64,000 nt of DNA, taken from assembly GCF_916700565.1 (NCBI RefSeq), contig NZ_CAKAKO010000006.1, positions 372,001 through 436,000 on the forward strand. Direction: 5' to 3'. This document shows positions 32,213 to 42,681 of this stretch, in pieces; position 1 is the first letter of the stretch; every line of letters starts with the position of its first letter. Source of the stretch: Xenophilus sp. Marseille-Q4582. Its GTDB lineage: Bacteria > Pseudomonadota > Gammaproteobacteria > Burkholderiales > Burkholderiaceae_C. The position numbers and the translations under genes are program-made. Under the pieces are notes generated by a model. The model was not told the origin of the DNA. It saw only the letters and a program-made list of their open reading frames with translations, and searched no databases.

Positions 32213-33649
32213 TCAGGCCTGCGTGTAGGCCGTCTTCACCGTGGTGAAGAACTCCTGCGCGTACCGGCCCTGCTCGCGCGGGCCGTAGCTGCTGCCCTTG
32301 CGGCCGCCGAAGGGCACGTGGTAGTCCACGCCGGCCGTGGGCAGGTTCACCATGACCATGCCGGCCTGGCTGTGGCGCTTGAAGTGCGTGGCGTACTTCA
32401 GGCTGGTGGTGGCAATGCCCGCGGACAGGCCGAACTCGGTGTCGTTGGCCGTGGCCAGCGCTTCCTCGTAGTTCTTCACGCGGATCACGCTGGCCACCGG
32501 GCCGAAGATCTCCTCGCGGTTGATGCGCATGGTCTTGGCGCTTTCGCTGAACAGCGCCGGGCTCATGTAGTAGCCCTCCGTCTCCAGCTTCAGCCGCTCG
32601 CCGCCGACGGCCAGCGTGGCGCCCTCGTCCTTGCCGATCTGCACGTACGCCAGGTCCTGGTCGAGCTGGCTCTGGCTGGAGACCGGGCCGATGTCCGTGC
32701 CCTGCGCCAGCGCGTCACCGACCTTGATCCTGGCCATTCGGGCCTTCATCGCCTCGATGAACTTCGGGTAGATGCCTTCGGTGACGATCAGGCGGCTCGA
32801 CGCCGTGCAGCGCTGGCCCGTGGAGTAGAAGGCGCTCTGTACGCTCAGCTCCACGGCCTGGTCCAGGTTGGCGTCGTCCAGCACGACCTGCGGGTTCTTG
32901 CCGCCCATCTCCAGCTGCACCTTCTTGCCACCCTTGACGCATTCCAGCGCCAGCGCACGGCCCACGCCCACCGAGCCCGTGAAGCTGATCGCGTGCACGC
33001 CCGCATGCTGCACCAGCGCATTGCCAATCACGCTGCCGCGGCCCATGACCAGGTTGAAAACGCCCGCAGGGATGCCCGAGCGGCTGATGATCTCCGCGAG
33101 CGCCCAGGCGCAGCCGGGCACGAGGTCGGCGGGCTTCAAGACCACGCAGTTGCCGAAGGCCAGCGCCGGCGCGATCTTCCAGGCCGGAATGGCGATCGGA
33201 AAGTTCCAGGGCGTGATGAGGCCCACCACGCCGACCGGCTCGCGCGTGATCTCCACGCCGATGCCCGGGCGCACCGAAGGCAGCGTCTCGCCGGCCAGGC
33301 GCAGGCATTCGCCCGCGAAGAACTTGAAGATGTGGCCGGCACGGGTCGCTTCGCCGATGCCTTCGGCGCGGGTCTTGCCCTCCTCGCGGGCCAGCAGCGT
33401 GCCCAGCTCTTCCTTGCGGGCCAGGATCTCGGTGCCGATCTTGTCCAGCGCGTCGCTGCGCGCCTGCACCGAGCCCGTGGCCCAGGCCGGGAAGGCGGCG
33501 GCGGCAGCGGCCACGGCCGCATCGACCTGCGCCGCGTCGCCCTGCGCGTACTGGCCCAGCACGTCGGCCAGGTTGCTGGGGTTGACGTTCGGGCTGTAGC
33601 TCTTGCCGGCGACCCATTCGCCGTTGATCAGGTTCTTGAATTCACTCAT
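32213..33649 (-). CDS. 2-oxoglutarate semialdehyde (2,5-dioxovalerate) dehydrogenase, probable
   Basis: An aldehyde dehydrogenase of 478 aa with TPWNFPIAIPAWKIAPAL (about 146-163), the glutamate motif LEMGGKNP (about 247-254) and catalytic Cys in GQRCTASSRL (about 279-288). Family membership is firm. The specific substrate is inferred from context: it sits in an operon with kdgD and gudD, where the last step to 2-oxoglutarate needs 2-oxoglutarate semialdehyde dehydrogenase (EC 1.2.1.26). It is the last gene of the leftward aldarate operon, 42 bp after the exported SMP-30 gene. Confidence 0.85.
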   Translation of the reverse strand: MSEFKNLINGEWVAGKSYSPNVNPSNLADVLGQYAQGDAAQVDAAVAAAAAAFPAWATGSVQARSDALDKIGTEILARKEELGTLLAREEGKTRAEGIGEATRAGHIFKFFAGECLRLAGETLPSVRPGIGVEITREPVGVVGLITPWNFPIAIPAWKIAPALAFGNCVVLKPADLVPGCAWALAEIISRSGIPAGVFNLVMGRGSVIGNALVQHAGVHAISFTGSVGVGRALALECVKGGKKVQLEMGGKNPQVVLDDANLDQAVELSVQSAFYSTGQRCTASSRLIVTEGIYPKFIEAMKARMARIKVGDALAQGTDIGPVSSQSQLDQDLAYVQIGKDEGATLAVGGERLKLETEGYYMSPALFSESAKTMRINREEIFGPVASVIRVKNYEEALATANDTEFGLSAGIATTSLKYATHFKRHSQAGMVMVNLPTAGVDYHVPFGGRKGSSYGPREQGRYAQEFFTTVKTAYTQA

Positions 33650-33691
33650 CGGAAGGATCCTTGAAGGTTGCAGTGATCAGAGTCCGCCTGC

Positions 33692-34795
<1,104 letters not shown>

Positions 34796-34850
34796 GGCTC
34801 TTGTCTCCTTCTGTTGTTGATCTTTTTCCGATGCCGCCGCGCGCGGATCT

Positions 34851-36188
34851 TCAGCGCACCATGCAGGGCCGCTTGTTGTCGAACTTCCAGCCCGGGATCA
34901 GGGATTGCATCGCGATGGCGTCGTCGCGCGCGCCCAGGCCGTGCGCCAGGTACAGCGCATTGGCGCGCTTGAGCGCCTCTCGGTCCACCGTCACGCCCAG
35001 GCCCGGCGTTTGGGGCACGTCGATGAAGCCGCCGCGGATCGGGAACGGGTTCTTCGTCAGGAACTGGCCGTCCTGCCAGATCCAGTGCGTGTCGATGGCC
35101 GTGACCTTGCCGGGCACGGCGGCGGCCACGTGGGTGAACATGGCCAGCGAGATGTCGAAGTGGTTGTTCGAATGCGAACCCCAGGTCAGGCCCCAGTCGC
35201 GGCAGGTCTGGCCCACGCGCACCGAGCCGGCCATGGTCCAGAAATGCGGGTCGGCCAGCGGGATGTCCACCGACTGCAGCGCGAGCGCATGCGTCATCTG
35301 CCGCCAGTCGGTGGCGATCATGTTGGTGGCCGTGGGCAGGCCCGTGGCGCGGCGGAACTCGGCCATCACCTCGCGGCCCGAGAAGCCGCCTTCGGCACCG
35401 CATGGGTCCTCGGCATAGGCCACCACGCCGCGCATGCGCTGGCCCAGGCGGATCGCGTCCTTGAGCAGCCAGCCGCCATTCGGGTCCAGCGTGACGCGGG
35501 CCTGCGGAAAGCGCTCGTGCAGCGCCACCACGGCATCGACTTCCGCATCGCCGGCCAGCACGCCGCCCTTGAGCTTGAAATCGCTGAAGCCGTAGCGCAC
35601 ATGCGCCGCCTCGGCCTGGCGCACGATGGCTTCGGGTGTCATGGCCATCATGTGGCGCACCTGCGTCCAGTCGTCGGTGCCGGTGGCATCCTCGCCGGGC
35701 TGGAGGTAAGGCAGACCGGTCTTGTCGCTCGGTCCCACGAAGAACAGGTAGCCCAGCACTTCCACGCGCTCGCGCTGCTGGCCCTCGCCCAGCAGCGCCG
35801 CCACGGGCACGCCCAGGTGCTGGCCCAGCAGGTCCAGCAGCGCCGACTCGATGGCCGTCACCGCATGCACGCCGATGCGCAGGTCGAAGGTCTGCAGGCC
35901 GCGCCCGCCCGGGTCGCGCCCGGCCAGGGCCTGCTGCACGCGCTGCAGCAGTTGCAGGTGCGTGCCCACCGATTGGCCGACGAGCAGCGGCCGGCTGTCT
36001 TCCAGCGCCTGGCGGATGCCCTCGCCGCCCGGCACCTCGCCCACGCCCGTGCGGCCGGCGCTGTCGTGCACCAGCAGCACGTTGCGCGTGAAATACGGGC
36101 CGTGCGCGCCGCTCAGGTTCATGAGCATGCCGTCGCGGCCGGCCACGGGAATGACTTCGATCTGGGTGATGGTGGGCGTGTGGGACAT
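34851..36188 (-). CDS. gudD: Glucarate dehydratase (enolase superfamily)
   Basis: At 445 aa the protein has the usual GudD length and motifs. The catalytic Lys pair is in FKLKGG (about 205-210), metal ligands in TLDPNGGW and [15 protein letters not shown], and the catalytic His-containing [13 protein letters not shown] lies near 335. It dehydrates D-glucarate (and possibly L-idarate) to 5-dehydro-4-deoxyglucarate, which KdgD encoded two genes upstream consumes. ATG 36188 gives the family N-terminus. It lies in the leftward operon between a gene-fusion remnant and the Tat-exported lactonase. Confidence 0.94.
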   Translation of the reverse strand: MSHTPTITQIEVIPVAGRDGMLMNLSGAHGPYFTRNVLLVHDSAGRTGVGEVPGGEGIRQALEDSRPLLVGQSVGTHLQLLQRVQQALAGRDPGGRGLQTFDLRIGVHAVTAIESALLDLLGQHLGVPVAALLGEGQQRERVEVLGYLFFVGPSDKTGLPYLQPGEDATGTDDWTQVRHMMAMTPEAIVRQAEAAHVRYGFSDFKLKGGVLAGDAEVDAVVALHERFPQARVTLDPNGGWLLKDAIRLGQRMRGVVAYAEDPCGAEGGFSGREVMAEFRRATGLPTATNMIATDWRQMTHALALQSVDIPLADPHFWTMAGSVRVGQTCRDWGLTWGSHSNNHFDISLAMFTHVAAAVPGKVTAIDTHWIWQDGQFLTKNPFPIRGGFIDVPQTPGLGVTVDREALKRANALYLAHGLGARDDAIAMQSLIPGWKFDNKRPCMVR

Positions 36189-36234
36189 GGTCGGATCCAG
36201 GGGTGTACAGGGGGCAGGCATCATCGCTGCCGGG

Positions 36235-36420
36235 TCATTGGGCGGCGGACCCGGGCACTTCGGCCTCGGGCCGGCCGGTGGCCAGGAAGGATGCGAGCTT
36301 GCGCAGCACCAGGTCAGCCATGGCGCGGCGCGTCTCGTGCGTGCCGCCGGCCACGTGCGGGGCCAGCAGCACGTTCTCCAGCGTCAGCAGTGCGGGCCGC
36401 GGGCGCGGCTCATCCTCGAG
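36235..36420 (-). pseudogene. 3' remnant of a D-isomer 2-hydroxyacid dehydrogenase gene
   Basis: The last 61 codons keep the C-terminal end of this family: [18 protein letters not shown], then [20 protein letters not shown] and a normal stop. The 5' three quarters, with the NAD-binding GxGxxG and catalytic Arg/Glu, are absent. Directly upstream (36421-36463 on) begins the 5' part of a Bug receptor gene, so one deletion joined the two. A short open frame of 79 codons spans the joint but cannot make a working dehydrogenase. Confidence 0.85.
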
Positions 36421-36808
36421 CTGGGGCAGCGGCAGCTTGCCATGCTGTGCCGTCGAAATCCTGGGTCGCGTCATAGGCTACGCCCTTGAGCAGGTGCGAC
36501 GTGACCACGAAAGCGCCCAGCGAGGACACGAGCAGCGTGTAGCCGTCGGGCGCCGCGCGCTTGACCATGCCGGCGCCCAGCGTGCCGGTGGCGCCGGGCC
36601 GGTTGTCGACCACGAAGCTCTGGCCCAGCTGGTGGCCCATTTCCTGCGCCAGGGCACGCGCCACCATGTCGGTGGAGCCGCCCGCCGGGAAGGGCACGAC
36701 GATGGTCACGGGCTTTTCGGGCCAGCGGCCCTGCGCCTGCGTGATGAAAGGAACGGCCAGCGCCAGGGCCGCCGCCAGCGAGGCCAGGCCTGCGGTGCGT
36801 CGTTGCAT
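36421..36808 (-). pseudogene. 5' remnant of a Bug/TctC-type receptor gene
   Basis: The first about 115 codons match Bug receptors: a signal peptide (LAAALALAVPFITQAQ), then WPEKPVTIVVPFPAGGSTDM, NRPGATGTLGAG and AAPDGYTLLVSS. The match stops after a segment reading YDATQDFD, where intact family members run on for some 200 residues. The frame reads about 15 unrelated codons into the dehydrogenase remnant and stops at 36410. It was probably the receptor cotranscribed with kdgD and gudD before the deletion. Confidence 0.88.
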
Positions 36809-36874
36809 GTCTTGTCTCCGGTGGATGGGCGCAGCCGGCTCGGACGCCGGCCGCTTTCCTCTTGGCGGCGCGGC

Positions 36875-37792
36875 TTACTGCGGGCCGAGCTTCTCGATCA
36901 GCGCCGCCAGTTCCTGGCTTTCCGCGTCGCTCAGGTCCGACAGCGGCGGGCGCACCGGGCCCGCGCCGTGGCCGACGATCCGGGCGCCGGCCTTGACGAT
37001 GCTCACGGCATAGCCCTGCTTCCTGTTGCGGATGTCCAGGTAGGGCATGAAGAAGTCCTTGAGCAGGCGGTGCTGCGTCGGCAGGTCGTCGTCGCGCACG
37101 GCTTCGTAGAACTTCATCGCCGTCCTGGGGATGAAGTTGAAGACGGCCGAGGAATACACCGGCGTGCCCAGCGCCTTGTAGGCCGCGGCATAGACCTCGG
37201 CCGTGGGCAGGCCGCCCAAGTAGCTGAAGCGGTCGCCCATCTTCTGGAACACCGAGACCATGGCCTCGATGTCGCCCACGCCGTCCTTGAAGCCGACCAG
37301 GTTGGGACAGGCCTCGGCCAGGCGGGCCAGCGTGTCGGGCTTGTACCTGGCCTGGGCGCGGTTGTAGACGATCACGCCGAACTTGACGCTGTCGCACACC
37401 GCCTTCACGTGGTGGAACAGGCCTTCCTGGCTGGCCTCGGTCAGGTAGTGCGGCATCAGCAGGATGCCGTGCGCGCCGGCCTTCTCGGCCGCCTGGGCAT
37501 AGGCGATGGTCTGGCGCGTGGGGCCGCCAGCGCCGGCAATGATGGGCACCGTGCCGCGGCACACGTCCACCGCCGTCTGGATGATCTCGGGGTATTCCTC
37601 GGGCGTGAGCGAGAAGAATTCGCCCGTGCCGCCGGCGGCGAACAGCGCGCTGGCGCCGTAGGGGCCCAGCCACTCCAGGCGCCTGACGTAGCCGTCGCGG
37701 TCGAAGTCGCCGTGGGCATCGAAGTCCGTGATCGGGAAGGACAGCAAGCCGGAGCTCATGATGGACTTGAGTTCCTGGGGGGTGAAGCTCAT
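36875..37792 (-). CDS. kdgD: 5-dehydro-4-deoxyglucarate dehydratase
   Basis: A DHDPS-fold lyase of 305 aa with [18 protein letters not shown] (about 54-71), the Tyr in VIVYNRAQ and the Schiff-base Lys in [11 protein letters not shown] (about 180-190). These motifs and the length fit KdgD (EC 4.2.1.41), which dehydrates and decarboxylates 5-dehydro-4-deoxy-D-glucarate to 2-oxoglutarate semialdehyde. It receives product from both GudD and GarD. It is read leftward, 63 bp after a Bug receptor gene. Confidence 0.94.
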   Translation of the reverse strand: MSFTPQELKSIMSSGLLSFPITDFDAHGDFDRDGYVRRLEWLGPYGASALFAAGGTGEFFSLTPEEYPEIIQTAVDVCRGTVPIIAGAGGPTRQTIAYAQAAEKAGAHGILLMPHYLTEASQEGLFHHVKAVCDSVKFGVIVYNRAQARYKPDTLARLAEACPNLVGFKDGVGDIEAMVSVFQKMGDRFSYLGGLPTAEVYAAAYKALGTPVYSSAVFNFIPRTAMKFYEAVRDDDLPTQHRLLKDFFMPYLDIRNRKQGYAVSIVKAGARIVGHGAGPVRPPLSDLSDAESQELAALIEKLGPQ

Positions 37793-37855
37793 GGGGGTGT
37801 TCCGTGAAAGGTTTCTTGAAAGGGGAGCCAAGGGCGCCGACGGACGCCCCGGGTT

Positions 37856-38845
37856 TCAGTCGATGCGCAGGTTCGCGTCCTTCACCAGCTGCGCCCAGCG
37901 GGCGCGTTCCTTGTGGAAGAACTGCTCTTCCTCGGCCGGCGCCATGGTCACGACCTCGGCGCCCTGCCCCGCCAGGCGCGAGCGGATGTCGGCCGAGCGG
38001 ATCACGGCGATCAGTTCGCGGTTCAGGCGGTTGACGATGGCGTCGGGCGTGCCACGCGGTGCCCGCACGCCCTGCCAGGTGCCGGACTCGAAGCCGGGCA
38101 CGCCCTGCTCGGCGATGGTGGGCACGCTGCCGATCAGCGGCATGCGCGTGGCCTTGGACACGCCCAGCAGCTTGAGCTTGCCGCTCTGCACATGGGGCAA
38201 GGTGGCCAGCATGCCGTTCATCAGCACCTGCGTCTGGCCCGCCACCGTGTCCTGGATGGACTGCACGCCGCCCTTGTAGGGCACGTAGACCCACTTGGCG
38301 CCCGTGGCGCGCTCCACCGCCACACCGGCCAGATGCGGCGCACTGCCGGTGGCCGTGACGGCGAAGTTCAGGTCGCTGCTCCTGGACAGCGCCACCAGCT
38401 CCTGCAAATTGTTGGCCTTGACCGAGGGATGTACCACCAGTAGGTGCGGCGAGTACGCGAGCATGGTCACGCCGCGCAGGTCCTTGGACGGGTCGAAGGA
38501 CAGCTTGGTGTAGATCGAGGGGCTGATGGCCAGCGCGCCCACGTCGCACAGCAGCAGCGTGTAGCCATCGGGGGCCGACTTGGCGACGAAGTCCGCGCCC
38601 AGGTTGCCGTTGGCGCCGGGCTTGTTGTCGATCACGATCGGCTGCTTGAGCGCGTCCGAAAGCGGCTGGCTGATCGCGCGCGCAATGATGTCCGAGGAGC
38701 CGCCCGGCGGGTATGGCACCACGATGCGGATCGGCTTGCTGGGCCAGTTGTCGGCCGCCTGTGCGGCCCACGGCGCGGCCACGGCGGCGGCGCCCACGGC
38801 ACCGCCCAGCGCGCGGCCCAGCAATTGGCGTCGGTTCAGAGTCAT
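37856..38845 (-). CDS. Bug-family (TctC-type) periplasmic receptor
   Basis: The 329-aa receptor has a signal with a twin-arginine-like start (LNRRQLLGRALGGAVG) and cleavage near AAQAADN. It then shows WPSKPIRIVVPYPPGGSSD, NKPGANGNLG, AAPDGYTLL-type (SAPDGYTLLLCD) and VPYKGG, all standard for Bug proteins. Ligands of the family are usually carboxylates; here an aldarate or uronate is likely from context. No TctA/TctB membrane genes are in the window. It is the first structural gene after gntR in the leftward operon. Confidence 0.9.
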   Translation of the reverse strand: MTLNRRQLLGRALGGAVGAAAVAAPWAAQAADNWPSKPIRIVVPYPPGGSSDIIARAISQPLSDALKQPIVIDNKPGANGNLGADFVAKSAPDGYTLLLCDVGALAISPSIYTKLSFDPSKDLRGVTMLAYSPHLLVVHPSVKANNLQELVALSRSSDLNFAVTATGSAPHLAGVAVERATGAKWVYVPYKGGVQSIQDTVAGQTQVLMNGMLATLPHVQSGKLKLLGVSKATRMPLIGSVPTIAEQGVPGFESGTWQGVRAPRGTPDAIVNRLNRELIAVIRSADIRSRLAGQGAEVVTMAPAEEEQFFHKERARWAQLVKDANLRID

Positions 38846-38902
38846 TGCCTTGTCTCCAGTTGTCGGGTGGAACTGAGCAGCGCAACCGCCACTCATTGTC
38901 AG

Positions 38903-38913
38903 TCATCGTACAA
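38903..38913. promoter_or_regulatory. Possible GntR half-operator upstream of the receptor gene
   Basis: TCATCGTACAA shares nine of eleven positions with the palindrome at 39868-39878 read on the other strand (TTGTCGTACAA), with a perfect right half CGTACAA. It lies about 60 bp upstream of the receptor start, where a regulator could act on the leftward operon. Confidence 0.35.
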
Positions 38914-38946
38914 CCAGGAACGACCCTTTGCCAAGCCCCTGCACAT

Positions 38947-38976
38947 GAAAAAACGCCCAGGCCGCCCGGCGCGGGC
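38947..38976 (-). terminator. Probable terminator after gntR
   Basis: On the minus strand CGCCC (complement of 38972-38976) pairs with GGGCG (complement of 38953-38957) enclosing a G+C-rich loop with further pairing, and is followed by TTTTTT (complement of 38947-38952). It lies just after the gntR stop, so the leftward catabolic operon likely has its own promoter. Confidence 0.6.
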
Positions 38977-38984
38977 GGGAACGT

Positions 38985-39842
38985 TCAGCGCGCCGCCGAC
39001 GCCGAGCCGCCCGGCGCACCCTCGCGTTGCGCGGCCTCCTGCGCCAAGCGCAGGCGCTCGCGGCTGTTGGTCAGGTGGATGCGCATGGCCGCGCGGGCCG
39101 AATCGGGGTCGCGCCGTGCGATGGCGGCGAAGATCTCCTCGTGCTCGCGGTTCACGCGACTCAGGTATTCCCCGCCCCGGTGGTGGTTGCGGATGGCGTT
39201 GACGCGGGTGCGCGGAATGAGGGTGGTCCCCAGGTGCGTCATGATGTCCGCGAAATACGGGTTGCCCGTGGCCTGCGCGATCTGCAGGTGGAAACGGAAG
39301 TCGGGCGACACGGTGTCGCCGGCCGCCGCCACGTTGCGCTCGAACTCGTCCAGCGCCTCCCGCATGCCCAGCAGGTGCTCTTCGGTGCGGCGCAGCGCGG
39401 CCAGCCCGGCGGATTCGGTTTCCAGGCTGATGCGCAGTTCCAGCACGGCGAGCACGTCCACCGTGGCGGCGATGTCCGCCGCCTCCAGCCTGAACATGCC
39501 GGCCATGCCGCCGCCGCGCGGCTGCAGCACGAAGGTGCCGATGCCATGGTGCGTTTCGACCAGCCCGGCCGCCTGCAGTTTGGAGAGCGCCTCCCGGACC
39601 ACGGTGCGGCTGACGCCGTAGCTCTGCATGATGGCCGATTCGGTGGGCAACTTGTCGCCGGGACGCAGTTGCTGGCCGCGGATCTTGTCGCCCAGGTCCT
39701 CCACCAGGCCCTGCGCCAAATTGCGGCCACGGCGCCGGGGCATTCCACCGGGCGCGCCCGCAGAGGCCGCCGGGCGGACCGGACCGGACCAGGCCTCGCC
39801 AGATTCGGGGGGCGGGGGCATCCCCGTTGACACGCTGGACAT
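38985..39842 (-). CDS. GntR-family regulator, FCD (FadR-type) domain
   Basis: The protein has a winged-helix N-domain (LAQGLVEDLGDKIRGQQLRP, LPTESAIMQSYGVSRTVVRE, then AGLVETHHGIGTFVL) and an FCD effector domain. The latter's metal/ligand residues are in ELRISLETES, DFRFHLQIAQATGNPYF, and EHEEIFAAI..RDPDSARAAM.IHL. Such regulators usually repress until a substrate-derived acid binds. It is divergent from udh and overlaps the udh promoter, so it most likely controls this aldarate/uronate cluster. ATG 39842 gives 285 aa; ATG 39866 (293 aa) is possible. Confidence 0.9.
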   Translation of the reverse strand: MSSVSTGMPPPPESGEAWSGPVRPAASAGAPGGMPRRRGRNLAQGLVEDLGDKIRGQQLRPGDKLPTESAIMQSYGVSRTVVREALSKLQAAGLVETHHGIGTFVLQPRGGGMAGMFRLEAADIAATVDVLAVLELRISLETESAGLAALRRTEEHLLGMREALDEFERNVAAAGDTVSPDFRFHLQIAQATGNPYFADIMTHLGTTLIPRTRVNAIRNHHRGGEYLSRVNREHEEIFAAIARRDPDSARAAMRIHLTNSRERLRLAQEAAQREGAPGGSASAAR

Positions 39843-39856
39843 GGGCTCATCATAAT
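39827..39856 (+). promoter_or_regulatory. Predicted sigma-70 promoter of udh
   Basis: TTGACA at 39827-39832 is 18 nt from CATAAT at 39851-39856, an excellent -35 and a five-of-six -10. Transcription would begin near 39863, some 50 nt before the udh start and inside the gntR 5' end. Confidence 0.65.
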
Positions 39857-39867
39857 CGCCGCGCATG

Positions 39868-39878
39868 TTGTACGACAA
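39868..39878. promoter_or_regulatory. Predicted GntR/FadR-type operator
   Basis: TTGTACGACAA is a TTGT-N3-ACAA palindrome, the form bound by many FadR-subfamily regulators. It lies 5 to 15 nt past the predicted udh transcription start and next to the longer gntR start, where bound regulator would block udh transcription and its own. Confidence 0.65.
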
Positions 39879-39913
39879 CCGATGACGTACAGCCAGAACA
39901 CCGGAGACTTCTC

Positions 39914-40759
39914 TTGCCCGCCCCGCTTCCTCCCGCAGCGCCCGCCGACGCCCTGCCCTCGCCCATCCCCCGCCTGCTGCTGACCGGCGCCGCCGGCGGC
40001 CTGGGGCGCGTGCTGCGCGAACGCCTGCCGGCCTTTGCCCGCGTGCTGCGTGTCTCCGACATCGCCGCGCTGGGCGAAGCGCGCGGCGCACACGAGGAAG
40101 TGATGCCCTGCGACCTGGCCGACAAGCAGGCCGTGGATGGGCTGGTCGCGGGCTGCGACGCCATCGTGCATCTGGGCGGCGTGTCGGTGGAGCGGCCCTT
40201 CGAGGAAATCCTGGAGGCCAACATCAAGGGCGTCTTCCACATCTACGAGGCGGCGCGCCGCCGGGGGGTGAAGCGCGTGGTGTTCGCCAGCTCCAACCAT
40301 GTGACCGGCTTTCACCGGCAGACCGAGAGACTGGACGCCCACGCCCCGCGCAGGCCCGACGGCTACTACGGCCTGTCCAAGTCCTTCGGCGAGGACATGG
40401 CCCAGTTCTATTTCGACCGCTACGGCATCGAGACCGTGAGCATCCGCATCGGCTCGTCCTTCCCCGAGCCGGCCAACCGCCGCATGATGAGCACCTGGCT
40501 CAGCTACGACGATCTGACGCAGCTGGTCCAGAAGTCGCTGTTCACGCCCGGCGTGAAGCACACGGTGGTCTACGGCATGTCGGCCAACGCCGAAGTCTGG
40601 TGGGACAACCATGCCGCCGCGCATCTGGGCTTCGTGCCCAAGGACAGCTCCGAGCCCTTCCGCGCGCGGGTCGAAGCCCAGCCGCCCGTGGCCGCCACCG
40701 ATCCGAACGCCATCTACCAGGGCGGCGCCTTCACCGCGCAAGGCCCCTTCGGCGACTGA
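39914..40759 (+). CDS. udh: NAD-dependent uronate dehydrogenase
   Basis: The 281-aa extended short-chain dehydrogenase has TGAAGGLGRVLRE (about 18-30), HLGGVSVERPFEEILEANI near 80-98, SSNHVTGFH and the catalytic YYGLSKSFGED (about 150-160). These patterns match uronate dehydrogenases, which oxidise D-galacturonate and D-glucuronate to aldarolactones with NAD. TTG at 39914 with GGAGA seven nt upstream is the start; no ATG fits. It heads the rightward operon, behind the operator-controlled promoter. Confidence 0.9.
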   Translation: MPAPLPPAAPADALPSPIPRLLLTGAAGGLGRVLRERLPAFARVLRVSDIAALGEARGAHEEVMPCDLADKQAVDGLVAGCDAIVHLGGVSVERPFEEILEANIKGVFHIYEAARRRGVKRVVFASSNHVTGFHRQTERLDAHAPRRPDGYYGLSKSFGEDMAQFYFDRYGIETVSIRIGSSFPEPANRRMMSTWLSYDDLTQLVQKSLFTPGVKHTVVYGMSANAEVWWDNHAAAHLGFVPKDSSEPFRARVEAQPPVAATDPNAIYQGGAFTAQGPFGD

Positions 40760-40776
40760 ACGCCAAGGAAGTCCGT

Positions 40777-41658
40777 ATGGCGGAACTCGTGCTCGATGCG
40801 CGCAACGGCACCGGCGAAAGCCCGGTGTGGCATGCCGCCGAACAGGCGCTGTACTGGGTCGACATCCCCGGCCGCGCCATCCATCGCTGGTCCCAAGCCG
40901 AGGGGCACCGGCACTGGGCCACCGAAGAAATGCCGGCCTGCCTGGCCGCCACGGCCACGCCCGGGCGCTGGCTGGCAGGCATGGAAAGCGGGCTGTTCGA
41001 GCTGAGCCTCGGGCAAGAAAGCCGTGCCCGCGCCACGCGGCGCGCCGCGGTCGCGCATGCCGCGCCCGCCATGCGCTTCAACGATGGCCGCTGCGACCGC
41101 CAGGGCCGCTTCTGGGCCGGCACCATGAGCCTGGACATGGCGGCCGGCATCCGCGCGGGGGCCTGGTACCGCTTCGGCGCCGGCGACAGCGCCCTGCCCG
41201 CACAACTCGACGACTTCATCGTGCCCAACGGCCTGGCCTTCAGCCCCGACGGCCGCACGATGTATGTGTCGGACTCGCATCCCAGCGTGCAGGCCATCTG
41301 GGCCTTCGACTACGACACGGACAGCGGCACGCCGAGCAACCGCCGCCTGTTCGTCGACATGAATCCGTTGCCCGGCCGCCCCGACGGCGCCGCCATCGAC
41401 GTGGACGGCGGCTACTGGATCTGCGGCAACGACGCCGGGCTGGTGCACCGCTTCACGCCCGACGGCCGGCTCGACAAGTCGCTGCCCGTGCCCGTGAAGA
41501 AGCCCGCCATGTGCGCCTTCGGCGGCCCCCGGCTGGACACGCTCTACGTGACGTCGATCCGCCCGGGCGGCGACCTGAGCGACCAGCCGCTGGCCGGCGG
41601 CGTGTTCGCGCTGCGGCCGGGCACGCAGGGGCTGCCCGAGCCGGCCTTCGCGGGCTGA
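40777..41658 (+). CDS. SMP-30/gluconolactonase-family lactonase (cytoplasmic)
   Basis: The 293-aa protein lacks a signal peptide and has the classic SMP-30 pattern: GESPVWHAAEQALYWVDI (about 13-30), MRFNDGRCDRQGRFWAGTM (about 98-116), VPNGLAFSPDGRTMYVSDS and RPDGAAIDVDGGYW. The conserved Glu, Asn and Asp metal ligands are present. Placed 17 bp after udh, it should open the galactaro- or glucarolactone made by Udh to the free aldarate. AAGGAAG precedes the ATG. Confidence 0.88.
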   Translation: MAELVLDARNGTGESPVWHAAEQALYWVDIPGRAIHRWSQAEGHRHWATEEMPACLAATATPGRWLAGMESGLFELSLGQESRARATRRAAVAHAAPAMRFNDGRCDRQGRFWAGTMSLDMAAGIRAGAWYRFGAGDSALPAQLDDFIVPNGLAFSPDGRTMYVSDSHPSVQAIWAFDYDTDSGTPSNRRLFVDMNPLPGRPDGAAIDVDGGYWICGNDAGLVHRFTPDGRLDKSLPVPVKKPAMCAFGGPRLDTLYVTSIRPGGDLSDQPLAGGVFALRPGTQGLPEPAFAG

Positions 41659-41715
41659 GCGGCTCCCGAGAGAAGAAAACATCCACACCACCAAGAGAAA
41701 GAGGACGACAAAGCC

Positions 41716-42681
41716 ATGTTCAAGACCACTCTGATGGGCCTGGCCGCCGCCGCGTGCTGCCTGGGCGTGCAGGCGCGCGATTTCCGCTCCGCCGACGTGC
41801 ACAACAGCGACGACTACCCCACGGTGGCCGCCGTCAAGCACATGAGCCAGCTGCTCGAGCAGCGCAGCAACGGCAAGTACAAGATCAAGGTCTTCAACAA
41901 GAGCGCGCTGGGCTCCGAGAAGGAGACGCTGGACCAGGTGAAGATCGGCGCGCTGGAGATGAACCGCGTGAACATCAGCGCGCTCAACTCCATCTGCCCG
42001 AAGACGCTGGTGCCCACCATGCCCTTCCTCTTCGACTCGATCGCCCACATGCGCAAGACGCTGGACGGCCCGATCGGCGACGAGATCTTGAAGGGCTGCG
42101 AGCACGAAGGTCTGGTCGGCCTGGCCTTTTACGACTCGGGCGCCCGCTCCATCTACGCCAAGAAGCCGGTCAAGACCGTGGCCGACACCAAGGGCCTGAA
42201 GATCCGCGTGCAGCAGTCCGACCTGTGGGTGGCGCTGGTCACCGCCATGGGCGCCAACGCCACGCCCATGCCCGCCGGCGAGGTCTACACCGCGCTCAAG
42301 ACCGGTCTGATCGACGCCGCCGAGAACAACATCCCCTCCTACGAAGGCTTCAAGCACTACGAGGCGGTGAAGTTCTATTCGCACACCGAGCATTCGATGG
42401 CCCCCGAGGTGCTAGTGATCTCGAAGAAGGTGTTCGACAAGATGTCCCAGGCCGACCAGGACTTGTTCCGTGCGGCCGCCAAGGAATCGGTGACCTTCCA
42501 GCGCCAGAAGTGGGACGAGCAGGAAGCCAAGGCGCTGGACATCGTGGTCAAGGCCGGCTCCACCATCGTCAAGGACGTGGACAAGGCCTCCTTCAAGGCC
42601 GTGATGACGCCGGTGTATGACAAGTTCATCACCACGCCCGACCTCAAGCGGCTGGTGAAGGCCGTGCAGGACAACAAGTGA
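41716..42681 (+). CDS. TRAP transporter substrate-binding protein (DctP family)
   Basis: A 321-aa periplasmic receptor with a Sec signal ([15 protein letters not shown]), [35 protein letters not shown], the ligand-gripping Arg in [11 protein letters not shown] (about 171-181) and [20 protein letters not shown]. Clustered with uronate oxidation genes, the ligand is probably a hexuronate or aldarate. The DctQ and DctM membrane genes follow directly, with a GTGA overlap at the next start. Confidence 0.92.
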   Translation: MFKTTLMGLAAAACCLGVQARDFRSADVHNSDDYPTVAAVKHMSQLLEQRSNGKYKIKVFNKSALGSEKETLDQVKIGALEMNRVNISALNSICPKTLVPTMPFLFDSIAHMRKTLDGPIGDEILKGCEHEGLVGLAFYDSGARSIYAKKPVKTVADTKGLKIRVQQSDLWVALVTAMGANATPMPAGEVYTALKTGLIDAAENNIPSYEGFKHYEAVKFYSHTEHSMAPEVLVISKKVFDKMSQADQDLFRAAAKESVTFQRQKWDEQEAKALDIVVKAGSTIVKDVDKASFKAVMTPVYDKFITTPDLKRLVKAVQDNK

